Positions 35,500-46,000 of a stretch of 64,000 nt of DNA are shown in pieces; the stretch's first letter is position 1; each line of letters begins with the position of its first letter. The position numbers and the translations under genes were made by a program. Below the pieces are notes generated by a model. It was not told where the DNA came from. It made no database searches and saw only the letters and a program-made list of their open reading frames with translations. Source of the stretch: Mytilus galloprovincialis. Lineage: Eukaryota > Mollusca > Bivalvia > Mytilida > Mytilidae. Location: positions 95,740,416 to 95,804,415 of the forward strand of contig NC_134840.1 of NCBI RefSeq assembly GCF_965363235.1, written 5' to 3'.

Positions 35500-36732
35500 A
35501 ACAAGAGGCTCTCAAGAGCTTGAATCGCTCACCTTAATTTTTTTGGTTAAATCTCCCATCAATGATTACTTTGGCTTTTCAATTTACTTAAATGTTCTTT
35601 GAATTATCCTATTTTCTTCAAAAGCAAAAAAAAAAAATATTTTCTCCTATGTTCCATTTTAGCCATAGGAGCTATGTTAATTGACATACAAGAAAATAAA
35701 ATATAAAATTTATTCTAGATACTCTGAAACTCATTTAGCCTAAGTTTGGCTGAAATTGATACAGCAGTTTCAAAGGAGAAGATTTTTAAAAGTAAGTCAA
35801 CATGATATTCTTTTACTTTTCTACATTGGCTAGAGGTATAGGGGGAGGGTTGAGATCTCATAAACATGTTTAACCCCGCCGCAATTTTGCGCCTGTCCCA
35901 AGTCAGGAGCCTCTGGCCTTTGTTAGTCTTGTATGATTTTAAATTTTAGTTTCTTGTGTATAATTCGGAGTTTAGTATGACGTCCATTATCACTGTACTA
36001 TTATGCATATTTTAGGGGCCAGCTGAAGGACACCTACGGGTGCGGGAATCCTCGCTACATTGAAGACCCATTGATTGCCTTCGGCTGTTGTTTACTCTAT
36101 GGTCGGGTGGTTGTCGCTTTGACATATTCACCATTTCCTTTCTCAATTTTATGATGAACAAATTGTGAAAAAAAGACTTTAAAGGGCAATAACTCCTTAA
36201 GGGGTCAATTGACAATTTTGGTCAAATTGACTTATTTGTAGATCTTACTTTGCTGATCATTTTTGCTGTTTACAATGTATCTTTATCTATAATAATATTC
36301 AAGATAATGACCAAAAACTGCATAATTTCCTTAAAATTACCAATTAAGTGGCAGCAACCCAACAATGGGTTGTTTGATTTATCTGAAAATTTCAGGGCTG
36401 ATAGATCTTGACCTAATGAACATTTTACCCCCCATGTCAGATTTGCTCTAAATGCTTTCGTTTTTGAGATATAAGCCAAAAACTGCATTTGACCCCTATG
36501 TTCTATTTTAAGAAACGGTGGCCATGTTTTTTGACGGATCATTAATCAAAGCACAAACTTTGTGCAGGATAATCTAAGGAACAATCATGCTAAGTTTCAT
36601 CCAAATCCATTCAGTAATTTCAGAGGAGAAGATGTTTGAAAAATTGTTAACGACGACAGACGACGGCGACGACGACGGACGCCAAGTGATGAGAAAAGCT
36701 CGCATTTCCGTTTAGGGAAGGTGAGCTAAAAA
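35500..36732. mobile_element. Non-autonomous 'CGCTCACCT' element carrying a nested insertion
   Basis: It starts AACAAGAGGCTCTCAAGAGC, TTGAATCGCTCACCT and ends GACGACGACGGACGCC … GGGAAGGTGAGCT. The sequence GCTCACCT thus occurs inverted at the two ends. Related text (AAGAGGCCCAAATCGGG) lies in the element 2 arms. No coding frame. Confidence 0.65.
35807..36150 (+). mobile_element. Retroposed LINE-tail-like insertion, 344 bp
   Basis: It starts ATTCTTTTACTTTTC, ends CTCAATTTT, and is flanked by a 5-bp duplication ATGAT (35802-35806 and 36151-36155). It is nearly identical to 39478-39816, where the same family extends further 5'. A 5'-truncated copy with target duplication fits LINE-type retroposition. 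It sits inside the 35500-36732 element. Confidence 0.82.
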
Positions 36733-37840
36733 AGGAAATTGTTAATTGTTATCATATAAAACCTGATCATCAATTGTCAGATTCATTTACAAAAAAATAC
36801 AGAACCATATATCTAAAAGATACAAGTTAAGATTAAACCACAATCCATCTCTTGGAAACAAATGCTATCTGTAAAACAGTTCTGCGGTTTTAATGAACTC
36901 ACCCTGCTTTTTAAATCAATTAAAGCTCACTTTTCCAATCGACAACATAATGCTTATATTGAAAAAGAGAACTTTTGACATTGCTGCCAAGTTGCATATC
37001 TCAGACATTTTGTGAGGACAAAATTATTTCCTTTTTGTTTGTAATTAAAAGATTTCTTGTTTGCCTGATATTTCAATATTATTTTTGGCTTACTAGTAAA
37101 ACACCCAAGTTTTTTAATACATTTGCAGGAGTCAGTTTCTATGATACCAATATTTCAAGCCATCATCACCTACATTATAATTACAATTTTTTTGGCTGTA
37201 ACTCAATCTACATCTACTGCAAAAATAAATATATTAGGCCAGAAACTTAAATAAATAAAGACTCCACGAAATGATGAAGCATTTCTAATCATTTACATGA
37301 TCTAATTACTACATTTTCCTAATGTTCATAAGATAAACACAATAAGATATGAAATTTGAAGACTTTGTCATAATGAAGGAAGAGCTACTGTCAACCTTTA
37401 AACAAACATTTTAGTATGACAATAAACAGAAGAAAGATTGTCCTCTTTAGACTCATAACAACAACAGAACAAGTTGTTTGATCTGATCAATAAATGGAAG
37501 CATGTCAATTATGGATTTTATAAAATGATACACTTATCTTATTTATATTCATGCATAAATAAATGACAGTTGCACAAAACAGACTAAAAAGTGCATCAGC
37601 TCAGATGCATGTCTGACGTAAAACCATTGTAAACATTTAAGTATATGTAGATAGAGTTGTCGTCAAATCAAGTAAAATTTCTATCATGACCTTCAACTAT
37701 GAATTGGTGCAAACTGTCCGAACAAAAGTTATCCAAAAATGACAGAACTTCTTCACAGCCATCATTTATACTACCAAGAAAAAAATACAAAAAACAAATC
37801 TCATATCATCATACATGTTCATTATGTCTATAATCCTCTT
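36733..37840. other. AT-rich DNA downstream of the RING gene
   Basis: No gene recognised. On the minus strand this would be 3' flank of the RING-finger gene. Confidence 0.4.
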
Positions 37841-38703
37841 TTAAGGAAAACACTGATTTACATCTTGAATGGCTGTTCTGCATACCGGACAAGGCTGGTC
37901 TAATGCCTCAATCTGTGTAGCACATGCCATACAAAATGTATGACCACATGGTATTATAACTGCAGTTTTTGGTCGATCCACACACACTGTACACCTTTAT
38001 GAATTATCATCATGCTAAAAGACAAGAAATTATAATATTACATTAATTAACAGTTTGGCATAAAATTGGTAGCTGATATACCTAAAACTAAGGTAAAAAA
38101 TTGTGTCTGATTGTCAGATTTTTTATTTTAACAAAGATAATCGATAGAATTTTTAGTTGTTAGTAAGCTTTTAATGGAAGAAAAAAATAAAAATTGGTCA
38201 GTCAAAAATGCCCAGGTTGGTTTAGTGATTTTTGAATTAGGATCGTAGTTGAAAACTGTGTGATCAGGAGATTATTACAAAAAAATACAATTGTGTAATA
38301 AACCTGGTTACTATAATAGTTAGCTAAACCTCTCACTTGAAATTTGATGGTTTACCCACAGGGTTTACCAGGCCTCACGGTCATAAAACTTTCGAGTAAG
38401 TTTTTAGTACTCGTACTCCAACTTTAACCGATCATAATGGATCATAATGCTGGAATTCATGTTTCAAGCACGATTTTTGTGCTCCGGGCGTGATTCATGG
38501 AAAAGAATAAACTTAGCTATCTCGATAAGTAGCCTGATGATCGCTAACAGATAAATAGTATCTACGTCTCTGATATTACACACCTTTGACATGAAAAAAA
38601 ACCCAACATTTTTACAATATTAACTTTTAGTCACAGGCCTGTTAAAAAAATTGTAGTTAATTACCTCATCACTGTTACAGTCGGTCTCCATTTTTGCATC
38701 CAT
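37841..38703 (-). CDS. RING-finger protein gene, two exons, possibly decaying
   Basis: Minus strand: exon 38703-38665 (13 codons, donor GAG|GTAATT) and exon 38014-37841 (acceptor …CTTTTAG). The second encodes a C3HC4 RING: CTVC … CGHTFC … CATQI … CPVC, then a short tail and TAA. The spacing is good for a zinc-binding E3 ubiquitin-ligase domain, most like the C-terminal RINGs of IAP or mind-bomb type proteins. Oddity: with the acceptor at 38015 a TAA falls in frame five codons into exon 2. Using a second AG 34 bp downstream (GTACAG) keeps the frame open but drops the first zinc-binding Cys. Its first exon lies ~480 bp inside the right terminus of element 1 (insertion excluded), reading inward opposite integrase A. 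Its start (ATGGAGACCGAC part) resembles the leader exon of element 2 at 41309. Confidence 0.58.
38015..38664 (-). other. Intron of the RING-finger gene
   Basis: AT-rich, bounded by GTAATT and CTTTTAG. No nested repeat recognised. Confidence 0.5.
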
Positions 38704-38857
38704 TCTTGCTCAGAGATCTTCTCGCTATAATTTCGCGCGCAATATGAAAATTATGTTTACTTTGCACTTGTAGACCAACGATATTTGCTTAACAAGTTCA
38801 CTTGTGTGAAGTTGACTTATTCATAAAAACAATACAAATGAACTTATACTATGTAAG

Positions 38858-39919
38858 AAAGGCGAGAAACAACACGACAAGTGACCACGATTAACTCGGA
38901 AAGTATACTTTTCTAAAGCAAGAAAGAAACGTTCAATTTAGCAAGTGTACAAACGGCAAAGTTTACTAGGACACAATAATATTATGTACACTTTTTGGTC
39001 TGTGGTCTTGTTCAGAAGAACTCAACAAGTCAACTTGTAGTAAGTTTACAAGTTGAATTATTAATTAAACAAGTAAACTTATATATATATAGTTACGATA
39101 CTGTTGTCAGGTCATTAAAGATTGCATATTTTGGCTTTAACATTGATTCACTGATAGGGTCTTTGCATCGGAACTAAACACATTTATTTCTAAAAAAAAC
39201 AGTTGTTGGCATGACACGGGTTATGTTCTTCTCATATATTTTATGATAGTATGATACTAAACCCCTAACGGGAGGGATTGTACCTGATATTCATATGATG
39301 AAGACATAATCTTTCAATCAGTTTAATTGAAGTCTGGAGCTGGCATGTCAGTTAACTGCTAGTAGTCTGTTGTTATTTATGTATTATTGTCATTTTGTTT
39401 ATTTTCTTTTGTTACATCTTTTGACATCAGACTCGGACTTCTCTTGAACTGAATTTTAATGTGCGTATTGTTATTCTTTTACTTTTCTACATTGGCTAGA
39501 GGTATAGGGGGAGGGTTGAGATCTCATAAACATGTTTAACCCCGCCGCAATTTTGCGCCTGTCCCAAGTCAGGAGCCTCTGGCCTTTGTTAGTCTTGTAT
39601 GATTTTAAATTTTAGTTTCTTGTGTATAATTCGGAGTTTAGTATGACGTCCATTATCACTGTACTATTATGCATATTTTAGGGGCCAGCTGAAGGACACC
39701 TACGGGTGCGGGAATTCTCGCTACATTGAAGACCCATTGGTTGCCTTCGGCTGTTGTTTGCTCTATGGTCGGGTGGTTGTCGCTTTGACATATTCACCAT
39801 TTCCTTTCTCAATTTTATTGTTTAAGTGTACAAGTTCAGTAACAATGCAACTTTCCCTCTTATTTTTGTCGTCAAGTTGTGTTGACAACTGATCAACTGG
39901 TGACTAATATACGTTTCCA
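38858..39919 (-). repeat. Right inverted repeat of element 1 (split)
   Basis: 38858-39080 plus 39820-39919 equal the reverse complement of 23807-24131. The left copy gives the uninterrupted site AAGTAAACTTGTTTAAGTG, showing that 39081-39819 is a later insertion. The outer end reads CGTTTCCA. Confidence 0.87.
39081..39819 (+). mobile_element. 739-bp LINE-tail-like insertion in the right repeat of element 1
   Basis: Absent from the matching left repeat, so its borders are known. The last ~340 bp (39478-39816) equal the insertion at 35807-36150. The first part starts with an ATATATATATAG run. No clear target duplication. Confidence 0.82.
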
Positions 39920-40844
39920 AATGACTAACCCGAGTTAAGAGAGAGCAGTATCTCTTGCACGTAAAAGACACCCTTTTAGATTTCGAAAAGAGCAGGCTAA
40001 GGCTACAAGGAGGAACTCGCACCCTCAAAGTGGAAACGGATTAATATAAGTTGTAATAACTTGTTTCCCAATCCACTATAAATAAATATGTTTAAACTAA
40101 AAGAAAAAGCAGCAGAAAAGACAGGGGTTTAAACTTTTTTTTTAAATATTCTGTTTCAATCAAAAAAAGAGAAAATATCTTTGCTCCAAGGGGATACTAA
40201 TTTAAATGAATATTATGTTTCTGTTTTAATTTAACTGTACTTAAAAAAAAATGTGCCGCTTTTTCATTTCGGTTCTATACGTAGCAAGTCAAACAAACCG
40301 CTCATATAAATTATGCTTTATGATTGAGCTGCACGAAATGAAAAAAGTACGACGTTATTTATACAATGCATGAAAAATAACGTCAAACTAACGTTACCAA
40401 AACTAACACCAACACCGTACGCGACGTCATAGGATATAGAAGTTATGCCGTAACGTTGGTTTTCTCGTTTTAACTATGATATGTCGACTTTATTATCTCA
40501 ACAAGTCGACATTATGGAAGCATTAAATCGACTTGTCTAGATAGTTAACACAACATGTCGACATACTTAACTGCCACAAGTCGACAAAAGATATCTCGGC
40601 ACCCGTAACTGCCCTTGTCTTGTTGAGTTGTCGTATTAATTATCACAAGTCAGCTTTATTTTCTTGACAAGTCTACATGCAACGGGGTCGGTAGAAACAA
40701 GATAGGTTAAAATGTCGAATTCTTATTTTGCTTCCAATTTCGATGGAATTTTTATCATAGAATACCTCTTGACAGGATTTTTCGGTGGTTCATTGTATTC
40801 AACGGATTTCACAAAGCTCGATTGTTTTTCAAGATAAAGGGGCC
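39920..40844. other. Segment between elements 1 and 2, with GTCGAC motifs
   Basis: Positions 40481-40533 hold a hairpin-forming unit (ATGTCGACTT … AAGTCGACAT, then ATGGAAGCATTAAATCGAC), with further CAAGTCGAC and CAAGTCAGC copies to about 40680. A closely similar unit in the same orientation lies outside the other end of element 2 (62527-62578). No gene recognised. Confidence 0.6.
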
Positions 40845-40850
40845 CATTTG
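40845..40850 (+). other. Target-site duplication, left (CATTTG)
   Basis: CATTTG directly abuts the left terminus of element 2 and is repeated in the same orientation at 62245-62250. Confidence 0.8.
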
Positions 40851-41308
40851 TATGGAAGCGCATATGGTACACCCCTTGTAAAGTTATTTTGTTGCTAATA
40901 AGTCGGAATTATTAGTCAAGTTGTGTGTTATAAGCTGGAATCTTATCATCAAGTTGAAGTCAAGTTGTCGGAATGATGTAGAAAAATTGTTTTACAATGT
41001 CGACTTTCTGATATAAATATAATGGCATAGTAATAAGAGTCGACACGTTGAATTCAACTTATTAATTGATTAAGTCGACAACTTGTTTATTTGATATTAA
41101 ATCATCATGTTGAAGTCAACTTGTCGGAATGATGTAGATAAAGTTTTTATTACAATGTCGACTTGCTAATATAAATGTAAATGACATAAAATAAGAAGTC
41201 GACTTGTTTATTAATTAAGTCAACTTGCTTATTTGATGTTAACTTTATTCGTTCTCATTGTCAGATTCCCACGGTCCGTATTTTACTTCCTGTGCTGACA
41301 CATTAAAG

Positions 41309-41359
41309 ATGGAGATCGACAGCAACAACATCAGCGGGAGCAGTGGAAACGAGTCATAA
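41309..41359 (+). other. Putative 5' leader exon with a 16-codon upstream frame
   Basis: The sequence ATGGAGATCGACAGC…GAGTCATAA is followed at once by a consensus donor GTAAGT (41360). The ATG opens a 16-codon frame that ends at the splice site, so translation of integrase B must start downstream. The copy in arm 2 (61785-61735) is identical. The upstream boundary is unknown. It lies 458 bp from the element end. Preceding text TTCCTGTGCTGACACATT may be promoter-proximal. Confidence 0.5.
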
Positions 41360-41764
41360 GTAAGTTTATATTTGTTTTCTTTGGAGACTTAGCGTTATAT
41401 TTTAATATGAAGCAATACTGAACACAAAATGAAAAAGATCATAGGGAGAAAAAACGTTATTGTTTGAATGAAAGGGCATCGAAAAGTTACAGTTTAACGT
41501 GACCTGTGATAAGATCTAGAGTTAAGACGTCTGCTATTATTAAAGATATATTCTACTTAAAGGGTTTCACCCCTCTCCCCACCATCCCATCACAAGTACA
41601 CTACCCGTTCTGTACGACTGTCAATGAAAAATGGAAAAAAACTGAATGGTCCCTCCCTTTCGCCTTTCATAGTCCTTTGTAGATCAATCTCCATGACTCA
41701 TTTAATTCATAACAGCTAAGCAAAAAAAAATTAGTATTCTAAACAAATAATTTGATTCACAACT

Positions 41765-41932
41765 AGCAGGGTGGATCTTGTCATTTATAAGGGTTGGGTA
41801 TGGGGATCCTAGCCCACGATAAAGGGGAGTTCCAACTATATGTCCCCATTCAATTGCATTGATCTTCCAAATAAATGTAAAAAAGGGTTCCAACCCCGGA
41901 CCCCCTGGATTCGCCACTAATGCCAGGTAGAA
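41765..41932. repeat. Short GGATCY-rich MITE-like sequence in arm 1
   Basis: GGGTGGATCTTGTC … TATGTCCCCATTC … GGGTTCCAACCCC … CTGGATTCGCCACT. Related to 15438-15561. The mirror copy is at 61165-61330 in arm 2. Confidence 0.6.
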
Positions 41933-42080
41933 AAGCATGATGCGAAACGAAATATGTGTTCACTTTATTTTGATATTGACCGATTAGAAGATTTTGCTAT
42001 TCATTAAACATTTCAATTGACGAAATATCGTCTATTTCAGCTGCTTGGTCACCTGCCCGTCTAATAAATGGTCAAAGACT

Positions 42081-42970
42081 ATGGAATCAAGCAATATTTT
42101 AAAGGTAATGTTGAAAGTAAAACAAAGAAATATGTTGCTGACATCGAACATCAAATCAACACACTTTGGCTTAAAAACAAACAAAATTTGTCAAAACTTT
42201 CTTGTATAGTTTTTATAATGTTTTTCTTCATTTAGACTAATCAGCTCCATCTTCGTGGAAAGTATGAAAAAGGTTTAATACTGTATTGTGATTTATTTTT
42301 TGTAAAAACTGCACCTTAAACGGCCAAAAATTACAAAAAATAAAGGATTACCAAAATAGGAAAAATGAGCACACATTTACACGGCTCTAGCGAAAAATAT
42401 AGTGAACCATGATATAAAGTTTCTTCATATTTTGTCTAGCATGCGCAGTAAAAGCGAGACATGTAGGTACGGTTTTACAGGCGACGGTGAATATATGGCG
42501 TTAACATTGCAACCAAGTTTGCTGTTCATACCTTTATCTCGTGAAGCATAACGAGTAAGGTTCTTATATTTAGGATGCAGATTTCCTACATATTGTTCTT
42601 GCCAGTCAGTCATGTGCCATTTATCTTTGACCTATTTTAAATGCTTGAATGACCCTGAAGAACTCTAATAGTCAATTTTGCAACCGAGTTTACTGCTTAA
42701 GTCCATATCTCAAGAAATAGAAGTCTAAGGTTGATAATATTTGGCAATAACGTCTCCAACTACAAGGGGATGATAGTCTGAAGTGTAATTTTAGCTTTGA
42801 CTTAGGTTGATGATATTAGACAAGGAGGTTCCCCACTACCAGGGGATGTCATTTTGATACCTGTAATTAGGTCTTTCAACCTTTCAGGTGAAAGACCTAT
42901 AGGGTTTGTTCTGATTATTATTATTAGGTCTTTCAACCTTTCTGTTGAAAGACCTATTGTATTCGTTCTG

Positions 42971-43006
<36 letters not shown>

Positions 43007-46000
43007 TTTATTTTTTTTCTTCCGCCAACTTTTTTTTCCTTCGCTGTTTTTTTGTTTCACAAGATGTCACTTAGATATATGGTATATGATATCGAACAGT
43101 TAATGCGCTTCTGAAACTGACACCGCGTAACAAAAACCTTTACCTTGTAAGAGTTATCTCCCCGAACACTGTTTTTCTTGTGGCCACTAAGGCTTCGCAA
43201 CCGTAAAAGAAAGCGACAAATTTATTTTTCCAAATTGCTCGTTATATCCTCAGGATGATCTGTTTTATTTTGACCGAAGCTATCTGGAGACTCCATATGA
43301 GAGTTATCCCCCCTTTTATATATGATATAAGTGATTTGCATTTCTAACTGGTAAACCATTAGTGATAGAGACCTAGGGTCTTTAGATTTAAGATCCTTGG
43401 TCCAAAAAAATGAAAATTAGGTCAAGGTCAAAGGTCAAGGTCAAATTCTAAATTTTGATTTTGGCTTATTTTTACTTATTTTCAATTACTTTATAAGATT
43501 TCGACAAAATATTTTTACTAAATTGTTAGTTGCGACATGACGTAACTTATAAATTTTGATTGGAAGGGTGCGTAGACAATAAATGGGAGTTTTTGCCCCT
43601 CTTATATTTAGAATTATGCGTAAAGTGATATTACTCATGAACCATACATAATACAGATCTGGGGTCTTTTGATTTGGGATTCTATGTTTATGACCTTGAA
43701 ATTGAGGTCAAGGTCATAGGTTATTTGGACGTTCTAGATTTTGGCCTTTGCTCGAAATTCATATTTATACATCATAAAGCTATAGGAACTGACATTTTCA
43801 ACTGAATCTTAATATTTTCATATCAAAATACATCCTTATTGGTTGAAAGACCTTCAATTGTTCTTTGAACAATTGGTTTTTAATTATTATTATTATTATT
43901 ATTATTATTATTTTTTTTTTTTTTTTTTTCTTCCGCCAACTTTTTTTTCCTTCGCTGTTTTTTTGTTTCACAAGATGTCGCTTAGATATTTAATATATGA
44001 TATTGAACAGTTGATGCGCTTCTGAAACTGACACCGCGTAACAAAAACCTTTACCTTGTAAGAGTTATCTCCCCAAACACTGTTTTTCTTGTGGCCACTA
44101 CTACTTCGCAACCGTATAAGAAACCGACAAATTTATTTTTCCAAATTGCTCGTTATATCCTTAGGATGTTCTGTTTCGTTTCAACTGAAGCTATCCGGAG
44201 ACTCCATATGAGAGTTATCCCCCCTTTTATATATGATATCAGTGATATGCATTTCTAACTGGTAAACTATAAGTGATAGAGACCTAGGGTCTTTTGATTT
44301 AAGATCCTTGGTCCAAAAAGATGAAAATTAGGTCAAGGTCAAAGGTCAAGGTCAAATTCTAAATTTTGATTTGGGCTTATTTTCACTTATTTTCATTAAC
44401 CTTATAAGATATCGACAATTTATTTTTACTAAATTGTTAGTTGCAACATGTCGTAACTTATAAATTTTGGTTGCAAGGGTGCGTAGACAATAAATGGGAG
44501 TTTTCGCCCCTCTTATCTTTAGAATTATGCGTAAAGTGATATTACTCATGAACCATACATAATATAGAACAAGGGTCTTTTAATTTGGGATCCTTGGTTT
44601 ATGACCTTGAAATTGAGGTCAAGGTCATAGGTTAATTGGACGTTCTAGATTTTGACCTTTGCTTGAAATTCATATTTATACATCATTAAGCCATAGGAAC
44701 TGACATTTTCAACTGAATTTTAATATTTTCATATCAAAATAGATCTTTATTAGTTGAAAGACCTTCAATTGTTCTCTGAACAATTGGTTTTTAATTTGAT
44801 CTTGGCCTTGTTTTTATGGTTGATTGACTTTGACAATATGCGACCAAATTTTATAAATTAGTCAATGATTGATAAAGAACTAGATATCATGTTTAAGGAG
44901 GCATGATGTTACAACAAATTTAGCAAAAATTGAAACATATTTTTTTCATAACAAATTTTATTCATTAGGTACACTATTCGTTGTTTCTTTAAGATATGGT
45001 ACAAAAATCAACCAAACAAAATAAATTCGTTTAGGCATCAGATGACTTTTAAAATGTTTATTCGATTGCAATATGCTGGAAGAAGATATGTCCTCTTGTT
45101 TGAAAATGAAAACATGTTCAAATGTAAAAATATCATATGCTTATACCTGATACCTATAACGGGTAAATTTAAAAATGAAATATGTTATAAATATCGCCAT
45201 GAAGATTTATTTTGGATTGTCAAAACTTACTGTGTATTTTTCCATTTCGTATTCCATTAAATGTGAAGGCGCAGCGCATTTCCTAGTAGTTTTATAGTAA
45301 GCTGATGACGTCACAGTGAACACCCTATTTAGATATCAAGCCAATCGGATTTTTCATTTTATCATTACATCATACGTGTAATTTCTATCTTTATGTTTCA
45401 GTTACTCTGTTGTCTCCTTTGTGTTGCTGATCATGACGTTACAGGAATACCTTACCCAGGCGATGATGCTTCTGTGCCTGAACTAGTCCAATACTATCAT
45501 CAATTATGCTACACGTCCCTTCAAATATGTGGATTTCTCTTGTTTGTTCACGGAACATTCATGAGTTGTTCCATGTTAAAAAGACTTAAGAGAAGATTAA
45601 ATATCAGACGGCGTAGCAACCAGTCGCCATTACCTACAGTTGTAAGGACAATCCTGGCTTTACACCGTAATGGCCTGTCTAATGTTGGATACAGGTATAT
45701 GTGGAGGACTCTGAACATAGGCTTTGGACTTTGCGTCACACAATCAAGAGCAAGGCTTTGCTTAAGAACAATAGACCAACAGGGTGTACTTAACAGATCG
45801 CATCGAGTTCTTCGAAGGAGAGTGTACTACAATAGAGGACCTAACTATCTGATTCATGTCGATGGTTACGATAAATTAAAACCCTACGGCATAGCTATAC
45901 ATGGGGCAATCGATGGATACTCTCGTAAACTTTTATGGTTGATAGCAAGTCCCTCCAACAATAACCCCAGATATGTCGGTTACTGGTATCTTAATTGGAT

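Larger units (their letters stand above)
23807..39919. mobile_element. Element 1: candidate giant TIR transposon, ~16.1 kb
   Basis: Inverted repeats at 23807-24131 and 38858-39919 (the right one split by a 739-bp insertion) enclose an integrase-like gene and a RING-finger gene, both transcribed inward from just inside the repeats. The outer end TATGGAAACGTATAT resembles the element 2 terminus TATGGAAGCGCATAT. The right end reads CGTTTCCA then AATGAC, so it is imperfect, and no target duplication is visible. Many nested repeats indicate age. Alternatively this is an inverted segmental duplication that happens to bracket two genes. Confidence 0.5.

Noticed and set aside
23807-39919. ATATAT (left) and AATGAC (right) as a target duplication of element 1
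   Set aside because: The two sequences do not match in any register I tried; the right terminus is imperfect.
39920-40035. Possible tRNA-derived SINE head near element 1's right end
   Set aside because: No clear A and B box pair or cloverleaf could be drawn.
42854-44025. Two frames with a poly-Ile or poly-Tyr stretch followed by PPTFFSFAVFLFHKMSLRY
   Set aside because: They translate the (ATT)n tract and repeat text of the dimeric insert; similarity between the two is due to the tandem units.
45042-45260. 72-codon frame upstream of integrase B, mirrored in arm 2
   Set aside because: It lies within the proposed intron and its conservation equals that of the surrounding non-coding arm.
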